A DNA stretch of 25,403 nt from CAUZJO01 sp963580245. GTDB lineage: Bacteria; Sumerlaeota; Sumerlaeia; MVZB01. A program made the position numbers and the translations under genes. Of the stretch, positions 1 to 7,637 are shown piece by piece. Positions within the stretch are counted from its first letter, which is position 1; the number at the start of each line of letters is the position of its first letter. The stretch spans positions 1 to 25,403 of the forward strand of contig CAUZJO010000067.1 in assembly GCA_963580245.1 (NCBI GenBank), written 5' to 3'. The notes beneath the pieces are model-generated. The model did not search any database, had not been told where the DNA came from, and saw only the letters and a program-made list of their open reading frames with translations.

Positions 1-1197
1 CATCAAGTCCTTGTCGAAAGCAGATACGTTCGACTATCATTTTGCCGCGGCGGTTGCATCTGTGGGTTAAAGACAAGAGGGGCTTGTCATATACTGGCTC
101 TGGTTATATCATTCATAGGTGTTGTATTATCCTTACTGTTTATTAAGTATTCTCATACGCACTACATTTTTATTGCGGCATATTGGCTCCTAGCCTTGAT
201 CCTCCTGATTTTTAAGACTAAAAAGACGGCGCACAAGAGCGTTTGGTTCAACATTGCTTTTGCCGCCCTTCTTCTCGGCGCGATCGAGATTTACTACGCT
301 TATTAGTCTAATAACCAACGGGGGCGCAACGCCACCGTTGAAGGAGGTTCCCAAAAGTAGTATTATACCAGGCATGATCTCTTGGATTTTGCCCCGGCCA
401 AGAACAAGACTTTTAAATCAAGCAAATCACATGATGGCGCGCTCATTTACGATGTTGCTTTTACGATTGGAGAAGACGGTCTGTGCATCACTCCACCGCG
501 GAAACCCGGTTATGATGAAGGGTGTGTCATATTTTTTTGAGGTTCGTATACCTATGGAGAGGGCGTGAATGATCATGAGGCCATGCCTTATGTTGTCGGG
601 GAGTTGCAAAAGCATAAGGTTTATAACTTCGGCTTTCCGGGATATGGGCCGCACCAGATGCTTTCGGCCATCGAAAACGGGTTGGTGGACTGTAAGCCGA
701 GAATCGCCGTCTGCCAAATGATTACCAACCATGTCGCCAGGGCGGCGGGACACCCGTCTTGGGGTAGGCACGGCCCAAAGTATATACTGCAAAACGGCCG
801 ACTCAAACATGACGGCCACTTCGATGACGGTACGAGTTATATTGGAAGAGTGGTTTCCGCGCAATTAGAGAGGTCGTCTTTATATCGAAGGTTATTGAAG
901 AAAGAGGCGCCCACCGTCACCGATCATGATATTCGGCTCTTTCTTGAGATCGTGGATGCTTCTCGTCGAAGGTTGCTCGATGACTATCCGGGCGTTGAGT
1001 TTCATGTTATTCTTTGGGATGCGAAGGCGACTGACCGCATCTATCAAAAGGCGCGAGACGGACTGGAGGCGAAACCCATTAGATTTCATTTAATATCCGA
1101 TATCTTGCCGGGATTCCCAAAGAACAGAGAGAAGTATGAAATCAGCGCTTACGATAAACATCCCAATTCGATGGTCCACCAATTGATCGCGGAGTAG
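1..1197 (+). pseudogene. Membrane-anchored SGNH/GDSL-hydrolase-like protein, interrupted by three in-frame stops; 5' end outside window
   Basis: A single reading frame can be followed from the left edge to the TAG at 1195-1197 without any frameshift, but it is cut by TAG at 304-306, TAG at 355-357 and TGA at 538-540. Bases 1-303 encode a hydrophobic stretch with about three membrane segments. Bases 307-537 encode a soluble linker. After the TGA comes GSYTYGEGVND, the nucleophile block of SGNH hydrolases, where the family normally has GGS, so the TGA sits at a glycine codon (GGA would fit). Further on are NFGFPGYG and, near the end, YDKHPN, which fits the Asp-x-x-His catalytic block. Such proteins are membrane-anchored esterase or acyl-hydrolase-like enzymes, often near exopolysaccharide genes; the substrate is unknown. 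The last open segment (541-1197) could only start at the internal GTG 565, which would remove the catalytic serine. GC content is visibly lower than in the genes to the right. I infer a decayed gene; sequencing error is less likely for three separate stops. Confidence 0.75.
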
Positions 1198-1295
1198 GTC
1201 GCGCGTAATATCATCGGCGCGGACGGTTCGATGTCAGATGAATGAACGCGCCAAGAGAATCTGATGGGATAATGCGGCATTGGTTCCGTGAATTG

Positions 1296-1315
1296 AAAAA
1301 AGCCGCGGGTCGGCT
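1296..1315 (-). terminator. Rho-independent terminator for the GH2 operon
   Basis: Read on the minus strand, an AGCCG / CGGCT stem with the 5-nt loop ACCCG is followed directly by a run of six T. It lies about 90 nt beyond the GH2 stop codon at 1406, in the right direction to end that transcript. The stem is short, so strength is uncertain. Confidence 0.6.
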
Positions 1316-1405
1316 CCAAGTGACTGTTTTTGATTGTTTGTAGATGTTTCTGGCCCCAGGTGGCACGACCCGCGCCGAATCGTGGCGGCGATTCCGGTTC
1401 CCATT

Positions 1406-3283
1406 TCAGTCCTTCTTCCGGCCCGAAGCGAGCTGCTCCCTCACGTGCCGGTAGAAGCGCTTGACCAGATCAAAGCTGGGTTTTCGGCGGCGGTCCTGGG
1501 TGACCAGGCCCTTGAGGTTGACGTATTTCCAATCCTGGGGGTGGTATTCTGCGTCGCGGTGGGGGTCGGCGAAGTCGTTGTAGAGCCAGATGACGCCGCC
1601 GGCGACCCAGTCGCGCCGTTGCGGCTCGAAGATCTGCTCCAGGTGCGCCTGAAGAAGCTTGACCTGGTATTCCTCGCTGTAATCCATCCCGGAGGTCCGG
1701 AACGGGCGGGAAGTCTTGGCGCCCAGCGGCGTGGCGGCGCCGAACTCGCTGACCAGGATCGGCTTCTTGGGGTGCTTGGCGTGGAGCTGATCGAGAACGC
1801 CGCCGATGTCGTGGATCGTCCCGTAATACCAGCCGTAGTATTCATTGATCGAGATCAGATCGACGTGGGGGAAGCTCTTGTCTTTGAGCCGGCGGTCCGA
1901 GGCGAACGTGACCAGGCGGCTGGGATCGAGCGAGCGAACGAAGCGGGTCGCGGATCGGACGTATTCGGCCACGTCGGTTCTGTGCGATTTGAACTCGTTG
2001 CCGACCGACCAAATCGCCACCGAGGGGTGATGGCGATGCTGCGTGATCATCTCGGCCAGTTGGTCCTCGGCGTAGGTCTTGTAGACCTGCGGATCGGTCA
2101 GGGAATCGGAACTCGTCTTCCAGGCCGGCAGTTCGACCCACGTCAACAGGCCCAGCTCGTCGCACAGGTCGAAGGTCTGGGGATGCATCGGGTAGTGGGA
2201 CATGCGTAGGAAGTTGCAGCCCAGCTCCTTGATGTCTTCGATGTCCCGGCGGCGGCGTTCGGCGGGCAGCGTCGATCCGTGGCCGGGCAGGTCTTCGTGG
2301 TTCGAGATACCGCGCAGCAGGAACCGCCGCCCGTTCAAGTATAGCTTCGTGCCTCGAACCTCCAGGCGGCGAAAACCCGAACGGATCGTCACGCCGTGGC
2401 CGCGCGGTTCATCCACCTGCAAGCCGACGCGATAGAGCTTCGCCCGGCCGGGCGTCCAGGTTTGAATGTTGTTGAGGCGGTCGTTGGCCATGACCCGGTT
2501 CTTGCCCGGCTTCAGCGTGATCTCTAGCGTCTGATCGAATACCGGCCGGCCGTCGAGCGTCTCGATCCAGAACCGGGCGCGCGTCTGTCGGGTCTCCCCG
2601 GTCGTGTTGCGGATGGCGCCGGTGATCGTGAACTCCCAGCCCTTGTCGGCTTTGACCGTATCCATCCACAGGTTCGTGGCCGCGACGGGGGGCCGCAGCT
2701 CGATCAGCACCTCGCGCGTCAGGCCTCCGTAACACCACCAGCCGTCCCATTTGTGGTCGGGGATGGCGCGTTCGAGGATCGAGTTGTCGACCAGGACCGT
2801 CAGCCGGTTCTCGCCCGACCGGTTCACGAGTGGCGTGAGGTCGAACTGAAAGCCATTATAGGGATAGAGATGCTCGCCGATGAGGCGGCCGTTGAGCCAT
2901 ACCTTCTTGCGGATCGCCGCGCCCAGGAAACGGACAATGATGCGGTCGGCGGGGTCGGCGTCGGCGGGCAGCTCAAACGTCCGCTCATACCAGGCCTTTC
3001 CCTGGTACCAGAGTTTGTCGGGGAACAGGACGTTGAACGAGCCGGGGACCTCGATGTTTTGCCACGCCTCGCCGCCGCCCTTGCGCCAGCCTTCGTCCTC
3101 GCCGCGGCCGTCGGGATCGAAGCGAAATCGCCACTCGCCGTTCAAATCGAAGACCCGCGAGGAGCTTTGCATGCCCAGTTCAAGCGTGGATGGCTGAAGC
3201 TCGGCGGCGGCGGTTAGGGTCACCATGGCTAGTCCAAGCGCGAGGGTCCAGGCTTTGGAGACAGGCGTGATCAAGGGTATCAT
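1406..3283 (-). CDS. Secreted glycoside hydrolase family 2 protein, beta-glucuronidase-like
   Basis: 625 residues. The start is the ATG at 3283, which overlaps the stop of the upstream gene as ATGA and is followed directly by a signal peptide (hydrophobic core about residues 12-27, ending TAAA). Domain order matches GH2: jelly-roll sugar-binding domain (about 40-200, with DGWWCYGGLTREV at 180-192), immunoglobulin-like domain (about 200-310) and TIM barrel (about 310-615). E430 in SVGNE is the expected acid/base and E513 in LVSEFG the expected nucleophile. INEYYGWYYG (479-488), SEEYQ (536-540) and WLYNDFADP resemble bacterial beta-glucuronidases (UidA type) more than beta-galactosidases. It would release terminal glucuronic acid or a related sugar from a glycan outside the cytoplasm; the true substrate cannot be told from sequence. 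It is the second gene of a two-gene operon with the S74-domain fibre protein. Longer in-frame starts upstream fall inside that gene and are rejected. Confidence 0.93.
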   Translation of the reverse strand: MIPLITPVSKAWTLALGLAMVTLTAAAELQPSTLELGMQSSSRVFDLNGEWRFRFDPDGRGEDEGWRKGGGEAWQNIEVPGSFNVLFPDKLWYQGKAWYERTFELPADADPADRIIVRFLGAAIRKKVWLNGRLIGEHLYPYNGFQFDLTPLVNRSGENRLTVLVDNSILERAIPDHKWDGWWCYGGLTREVLIELRPPVAATNLWMDTVKADKGWEFTITGAIRNTTGETRQTRARFWIETLDGRPVFDQTLEITLKPGKNRVMANDRLNNIQTWTPGRAKLYRVGLQVDEPRGHGVTIRSGFRRLEVRGTKLYLNGRRFLLRGISNHEDLPGHGSTLPAERRRRDIEDIKELGCNFLRMSHYPMHPQTFDLCDELGLLTWVELPAWKTSSDSLTDPQVYKTYAEDQLAEMITQHRHHPSVAIWSVGNEFKSHRTDVAEYVRSATRFVRSLDPSRLVTFASDRRLKDKSFPHVDLISINEYYGWYYGTIHDIGGVLDQLHAKHPKKPILVSEFGAATPLGAKTSRPFRTSGMDYSEEYQVKLLQAHLEQIFEPQRRDWVAGGVIWLYNDFADPHRDAEYHPQDWKYVNLKGLVTQDRRRKPSFDLVKRFYRHVREQLASGRKKD

Positions 3284-5031
3284 GGGCGGCCGGCGGTCAA
3301 ACGGCCGACGGCGGCTTCCAGTCGCTCCATGCGGGCGCGCAGCTCGGCGTTCTCGTTCTCCAATCTCTCCATGGCCAGGTCTTTTTCGCGCATCGTCGCT
3401 CCGGTCCGCGCGTGTTGCTCCTTGATCGCCTCGGCCAGGAGCGGGACGAGGGCGGTGTAGTTCACCGTCTTGTAACCATGGTTGTCTTCCTTGACGACGT
3501 CGGGGACGACGGCCTCCAGGTCCTGGGCGATGAATCCGAGGTTGGCACCCTCGGGGTGGGCCCAGGGACTCTCCTCGCGCCACTCGAACGTGACGCCCCG
3601 CAGCTCCAGCACCTTGTCCAGCGAGTCGGCGATCGGTTCGACGTTTTTTTTGAGGCGTTCGTCGCTGGGACACGAGATGCCGCAACCGACGATGTCCCCG
3701 TCGTTCTGGACTTCAAACACCCCGGTTCCATCGTCCTGAGCACAAGCGAGAATAAGAGTGTTGCCGGTTTGATTGAAGACGAGGAAATCGGTGTCCGGGG
3801 AGACGGCGCCGACACCGGCGTTGCCCGCCCCGGGCGCGATGATCACGTCCCCTCCGCCACCCCCGATGCGAACATCCTGTGATGAATTCTCTTGCAGCTT
3901 AAGGGAGTTCCCAATGGTGTCGATTTCGTCGCCATCGAGGATCATGTTCTGGGCGCTGGTCGTGATTTTCAGCGCGCCGACGCTGCCGTTGTTTTCCCCG
4001 CCGATGATGTGGAGGGCGGAATCCGGTTCGGTGTTGTTGATGCCCACTTTTTGACCGGGTTCCAAAAACAATCGTCCATCAGTCACGCCGAACTCGGCGA
4101 AGTTCAGCCCGTCATTCAAGTAGTTGAGGTGCCACGTCGTGAAGCCGGCATTGTCTTTCAGACTGATCCATTCCGTGTCCGCGCCGCTGCCCACGATGGT
4201 CAAAGGGCGTTCGACGTCGCCGGTCCGGACAACGACCCCGCCATTGCTAACCTGAAGGTCCCCCTCATTGACTTCCACGTCGCCGCTTTGATGGACCTGG
4301 AACACGTCGGTCCCGTCGGCTTGCTCGGCGTTGAGGAGCAGGGTGTTGGCGGCGTTGTTCCGGATGTTAAGATCGGTGCTGGGATTGATCTGGTGAATGC
4401 CGACGTTGCCCGAGACGACCCGAAGGTCCCCCACGCTTACGTCAACATCCCCATCTTGCCGGACTTGGAACACGTCGGTCCCGTCGGCCTGCTCGGCGTT
4501 CAGAATCGTGGGATTGGCGCCGTCGCTCTGGATGTTTAGGTTGCTGTCGGTCGAGACCTCGCCGATGCCGATGTGGCCATCGGGGTCCACGACCAGCACG
4601 TCCTGAGGATCGCCGTCGGCGGTATCGAGCGAGTGGCCGTCGGGCGAGAGGGCTTGGAACGCGTAAGGCGTCGGCGTCACGGGCTGGCGCGGCGCGAGGG
4701 GGGTGAAGTCCCCCGTGCCCGCGGGGTTGCGCACTTGGACCTCGATCCAAAGCTTGTCGCCGTCGAACGCGCCGACGCCGAAGTCGAGCAAGACGGTGAA
4801 AACCCCATCGGCGACCGTGACGTTCTCGCGGCTCAACGGCGCGCCGCGCTGCGCGCCGCCCACGGCGGCGTCGAACAGCTTAAAGGTTAAATCGACCTGA
4901 CCGTCGACCGGCTCCCCGCCCTGACCGAGCCGCCCTTGGTAGGCAAAATCACCGTCCAGCGGCTCGGCGCCGGCCAGCATTGCCACGGTGAGAAGCAACG
5001 CAATAAGCGAATGACGCAAGGCTGCGTTCAT
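3280..5031 (-). CDS. Secreted fibre-like protein with C-terminal S74 (intramolecular chaperone) domain
   Basis: 583 residues from the ATG at 5031, which has a GGGGGGA Shine-Dalgarno sequence about 8 nt upstream and is followed by a signal peptide (residues 1-22). Residues 28-55 (YQGRL, then VDLTFKLFD) match a leader module common in secreted proteins of planctomycete-like bacteria. The middle contains repeats sharing LNAEQADGTDVFQV, with a weaker third copy near residue 430, as expected for a beta-structured shaft. Residues 456-583 form an S74 domain: SDERLK supplies the Ser (456) and Lys (461) of the self-cleavage dyad known from endosialidase tailspikes, followed by GFIAQDLE and a coiled-coil tail. 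In known cases the domain directs trimer folding and then cuts itself off. Here the protein is probably a self-trimerising extracellular or surface fibre of the host, since no phage structural genes are nearby. It is coupled by ATGA to the GH2 gene. Confidence 0.88.
   Translation of the reverse strand: MNAALRHSLIALLLTVAMLAGAEPLDGDFAYQGRLGQGGEPVDGQVDLTFKLFDAAVGGAQRGAPLSRENVTVADGVFTVLLDFGVGAFDGDKLWIEVQVRNPAGTGDFTPLAPRQPVTPTPYAFQALSPDGHSLDTADGDPQDVLVVDPDGHIGIGEVSTDSNLNIQSDGANPTILNAEQADGTDVFQVRQDGDVDVSVGDLRVVSGNVGIHQINPSTDLNIRNNAANTLLLNAEQADGTDVFQVHQSGDVEVNEGDLQVSNGGVVVRTGDVERPLTIVGSGADTEWISLKDNAGFTTWHLNYLNDGLNFAEFGVTDGRLFLEPGQKVGINNTEPDSALHIIGGENNGSVGALKITTSAQNMILDGDEIDTIGNSLKLQENSSQDVRIGGGGGDVIIAPGAGNAGVGAVSPDTDFLVFNQTGNTLILACAQDDGTGVFEVQNDGDIVGCGISCPSDERLKKNVEPIADSLDKVLELRGVTFEWREESPWAHPEGANLGFIAQDLEAVVPDVVKEDNHGYKTVNYTALVPLLAEAIKEQHARTGATMREKDLAMERLENENAELRARMERLEAAVGRLTAGRP
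4298..4500 (-). repeat. Near-identical 35-bp direct repeats inside the fibre gene
   Basis: Positions 4298-4332 and 4466-4500 are the same 35 bases with one mismatch, spaced by exactly 168 bp (56 codons). Both encode the LNAEQADGTDVFQV module, so the repeat unit of the protein is also a recent DNA duplication. Confidence 0.8.
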
Positions 5032-5135
5032 GATCCATCCCCCCTTTGAAACAAGAATGGTGTTCGTCTCCCAGAAGGAGAGTCCATGCACTTACCTTCG
5101 GTATCAGGCATCCTTCACGGGCCGAGGCCGGTGCT

Positions 5136-5150
5136 CACGGAGGCTCCGTG
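5136..5150. repeat. Perfect short palindrome between two minus-strand genes
   Basis: CACGGAG, one central G, then CTCCGTG: a perfect inverted repeat in the 191-bp gap between the end of the DUF1828 gene (5223) and the start of the fibre gene (5031). It has no T-tract on either side, so it is not a typical terminator; it might be an operator for the fibre-GH2 operon. Nothing else recognisable was seen in this gap. Confidence 0.35.
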
Positions 5151-5222
5151 CTCGAACCCTCGCGCGGGCCACATTGTTGACGACCCGACTAGGCGCCCTT
5201 CGATCAAGATTCCCCCAACTGA

Positions 5223-6005
5223 TTACCCGTCTGACGACGCAAGTTCATTAAGATATTCCTCGATCCGATCGCGAGATCCGAGATTCGGAATCTGTTTATA
5301 GGCAACATCTGAAAACTGCGCGAGGGCGGTCCGGTTAATCGTTTGGTGGTCTTCAAAAACACCGGTCGCATGAAAAGGCACACCCCACTTCTCGAATTGA
5401 TGACACACAATGGTTGCGTTCCGGCAATGATGATCACGGGCTATGAAGAAAACAAAATTAGGCATTTTGACTTTATTTATACGACAATCGACTTTGTAAG
5501 ACTTCTTGGGATCATGTGAAGGGTCATGGTAGTCAAACTCAAGCCGCTCCTTATTTACTGATTCTAGTATCAATGCCTTCGCGTCCTCCAGGAATGTTGA
5601 CCGGGCGCGTTCACGCGTAAGATAGTCCAGATCGGATATCTTGACCAGCACTTGGAGAAACGAAAACAGAGCATCTCCAAATCTTTCATCCGGTACCCCG
5701 ATCCGCAACTCTCCATCGCGGTTTTCAATGGAGAATGACGTGAGAGTCGAATCAAGAATACTGGCGTGCGTCCCATGACTCAGGTCCAAGTCATCGTATT
5801 GCATGTGCATGTGCATGAGCGTGTGAGCCTCATCCGTGAAGTACCAGCCGTTCGCGTCTTTCTTCAAGAGGACAACAAAATGATCTCCATCATCGAAGTG
5901 AAACGGTTGCATGACAATATACCGGTCGAGGCCTTCGGTTATAAGGCTTACCTCCCGGCATATCTTTTCCTGGATTTCCTGTTCTAGTGTCTTGATATCC
6001 ATCAT
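5223..6005 (-). CDS. DUF1828/DUF1829 domain protein
   Basis: 260 residues. The start ATG at 6005 overlaps the TGA of the preceding small gene as ATGA; a second ATG follows immediately (6002). Residues about 28-100 (DDGDHFVVLL, then WYFTDEAHTL) fit the DUF1828 domain, and the C-terminal part (about 150-255) fits DUF1829, with NFVFFIARDHHC and a region resembling a nuclease-like alpha/beta fold. These domains have no established biochemical function; they occur patchily in bacteria, often in accessory DNA. No signal peptide or membrane segment, so cytoplasmic. Composition is lower in GC than the flanking genes, and codon use differs, suggesting horizontal acquisition together with its upstream partner. 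The product looks full length and intact. Confidence 0.8.
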   Translation of the reverse strand: MMDIKTLEQEIQEKICREVSLITEGLDRYIVMQPFHFDDGDHFVVLLKKDANGWYFTDEAHTLMHMHMQYDDLDLSHGTHASILDSTLTSFSIENRDGELRIGVPDERFGDALFSFLQVLVKISDLDYLTRERARSTFLEDAKALILESVNKERLEFDYHDPSHDPKKSYKVDCRINKVKMPNFVFFIARDHHCRNATIVCHQFEKWGVPFHATGVFEDHQTINRTALAQFSDVAYKQIPNLGSRDRIEEYLNELASSDG

Positions 6006-6522
6006 TGATCTCCCGATTCCCGCCCGAACCAGGGCTTGGGTTCCGGTGACTCAGGATCGATGAAGCCGCATAGTTGCACAAAGTGCTCGATCGCCTCCTC
6101 GTAAGTACAATACGCGGTCGTTGGTTCCGCGTAACCTTCAATTTTCAGGCCCGCATCCTGGTAGTGCTTGGTTGCGCGGTGAATATGAAAACAGGGCCCG
6201 AAGGTAGGATCACGGTCACCTTGGAGTTTTTCCAGCCTGTTTGTATGAGGGGAGGGGTGTTTTCCGTTGCAGCGTAGCAAAATGTAGGTGCCGCCAGCCG
6301 TGTCCTCGTGAACGAGGAGGATACAAAAATCAAGGGGAAAGAGAGCATTTTACGGCACTTGATGGTAAAAGAGCCTGCGACCGATTGGATGGGCAGGTTC
6401 CGTCGGAATTGCCCGTGGATGGGCACCTCCCGAAGGCTTAATCGAGCTCGCCAGCCTCTAGGCAATCGCTTCGGCTGCTTGATGAGTTGGTCTATCTCAG
6501 CATCGCTTAGAATGCGAACTAT
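6002..6522 (-). pseudogene. Small conserved-looking protein upstream of the DUF1828 gene, frameshifted
   Basis: The 3' part is an open frame ending at TGA 6002-6004, with HTNRLE, FHIHRATKHYQ and GYAEPT. Its only usable start is a TTG at 6280 in the middle of what looks like a beta-strand-rich domain. Further upstream the neighbouring frame encodes ILSDAEIDQLIKQP, LPRGWRARLSLRE and AGSFTIKCRK. Adding one base to the A-run at 6348-6351 (minus strand CGTAAAATG) joins the two frames smoothly as IKCRK-NALFPLDF. The whole would be about 170 residues. No ATG is found in frame at the 5' end; ATA at 6520-6522 occupies the likely start position and an in-frame TGA lies at 6535-6537. It ends in an ATGA overlap with the DUF1828 gene, so the two were built as a coupled pair. 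I recognise the general look of an uncharacterised family but cannot name it. The break is either a true frameshift or a homopolymer sequencing error. Confidence 0.6.
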
Positions 6523-6541
6523 CTTGGTTCCCGATCATCCG

Positions 6542-7030
6542 TCACCTTTTCCCCGCACTAGTCAGGCTCAGCCGCCCGGGGCCCCAGAGGATGACGGCGA
6601 GCGCCATGAGCAGGAAGACGGATGTGCGCAAGATGGAGCCCCAGCCGACGCCGCTTTTGAGCAGGTTGCCAAAACAGCCGCACTCGATATCGAGCCCGCG
6701 GGCCAGGGCGGTGATCATCGCGATGATGAAGGCGAGGACCATGGCACCGGTCACCAGCGCCGCGGCCCGCGCCCATAGGCCCAGGACCAGCAGCAGGCCG
6801 CAGACGATCTCGTGCCAGATGAAGAGCAGGCCGACCTCGATCAGGATGCTTTCGTGGAGGAGCTTGAAGGCGCCGACCGAGCCGGCGAACGCATGGGGAT
6901 TCCGGAGCTTGCCGTAGGCCGCGAACAGGAAGATGCCGCCGAGCACCACGCGCGTCAGCGTCAGCAGCCAACTCCCGATCGCCGATGACGTGGTCTGATC
7001 CCGCGCCGGCGTCGCCTCCGCCGCGCTCAT
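6542..7030 (-). CDS. MauE/DoxX-like four-helix membrane protein
   Basis: 162 residues from ATG 7030, which overlaps the stop of the rhodanese gene (ATGA). It has about four transmembrane segments (roughly 21-41, 62-86, 90-110 and 132-150). The short motif ECGCFG (residues 116-121) places a cysteine pair at the membrane edge, as in MauE of methylamine utilisation and related DoxX-like proteins, which are linked to disulfide or thiol chemistry in the cell envelope. R43-N44-P45 after the first helix (KLRNP) is also typical of the family. As the last gene of the DUF1573-rhodanese-MauE operon it probably works with those exported cysteine proteins. The longer upstream extension of this frame lies within the rhodanese gene and is rejected. 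The exact reaction is unknown. Confidence 0.87.
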   Translation of the reverse strand: MSAAEATPARDQTTSSAIGSWLLTLTRVVLGGIFLFAAYGKLRNPHAFAGSVGAFKLLHESILIEVGLLFIWHEIVCGLLLVLGLWARAAALVTGAMVLAFIIAMITALARGLDIECGCFGNLLKSGVGWGSILRTSVFLLMALAVILWGPGRLSLTSAGKR

Positions 7031-7605
7031 GGCGTCCCCTCGCCCTCGGTGGGATGTCCCGCGTCGACCCAGCCGGGGTAGCCCTCGCCGATGATCTTCA
7101 ATTCCAGCTCGGGAAAGGCCATTAGGAGCTGCTGGGCCACCAGCTTGGAACTCTCGCATTCGCCCCCTTCACAGTAGACGACGGTGATCAGGTCGGTGCC
7201 GAGGTAATCGAGCTGCTCGGGATAGCCCGCGCCGAAAGCCGAGAAGGGTAGATTGATCGCGCTGGGGATGTGGCCCTCGTCGAAGTCGGGCGGGTTGCGC
7301 GCGTCGACGAACTGCGCCTCGCCGCTCTCAAAGAGCTCGAAAGCGCGGGCCGGACCGATTATGCCGATGACGGTCCCCTCGGCATGGCCCTCGCCGGTCT
7401 CCTCGGCCGCCACGGGGTCCGTCACCGACGCGTCCGGCCGCGCCGCGCCTGCCGGGGGCCTCCCGGCTGCGACCTCGGGGTGCTCGGGCAGTAGCTCGAC
7501 CGTCGGCAGGTCGGGCACCAGGCTTCGATGCAAGGCACCCGCCGCCACGCTGACCAACACGATGACGGCGGCCTGAAGCAAGACGATATGAAGGTTAAAC
7601 CGCAT
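7027..7605 (-). CDS. Membrane-anchored rhodanese-domain protein
   Basis: 192 residues from ATG 7605. An N-terminal hydrophobic segment (about 7-26) is an anchor or uncleaved signal. A Pro/Ala/Glu-rich linker (about 30-80) follows, then a single rhodanese domain (about 82-185). It shows FVDAR (99-103), the GHIPSAINLP block (111-120) and the active-site cysteine C145 in YCEGGEC, with a second cysteine at C150, and ends with GYPGWVDAG. Rhodaneses carry sulfur as a persulfide on this cysteine; the loop here differs from the CxxGxR loop of thiosulfate sulfurtransferases, so the donor is unknown. It follows the DUF1573 gene by 32 nt and overlaps the MauE-like gene by ATGA. The topology puts the catalytic domain outside the cytoplasmic membrane. 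Confidence 0.88.
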   Translation of the reverse strand: MRFNLHIVLLQAAVIVLVSVAAGALHRSLVPDLPTVELLPEHPEVAAGRPPAGAARPDASVTDPVAAEETGEGHAEGTVIGIIGPARAFELFESGEAQFVDARNPPDFDEGHIPSAINLPFSAFGAGYPEQLDYLGTDLITVVYCEGGECESSKLVAQQLLMAFPELELKIIGEGYPGWVDAGHPTEGEGTP

Positions 7606-7637
7606 CGATTCAGGTTATCGAGCCATGTTCGCGGGCG

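Noticed and set aside
538..540. TGA as selenocysteine or a reassigned glycine codon
   Set aside because: TGA clearly ends other genes here, two TAG stops also interrupt the same gene, and no SECIS-like hairpin is evident after it.
1334..2209. Long plus-strand open frame opposite the GH2 gene
   Set aside because: Antisense shadow of a clear GH2 coding region; GC-rich codons leave few stops, and the translation shows no domain.
3280..5031. Prophage origin of the S74-domain protein
   Set aside because: No phage structural, lysis or integrase genes nearby; it has a signal peptide and a coupled GH2 gene, so a host secreted protein is more likely.
5136..5150. Terminator for the DUF1828 gene
   Set aside because: The palindrome is perfect but has no T-tract on the minus strand.
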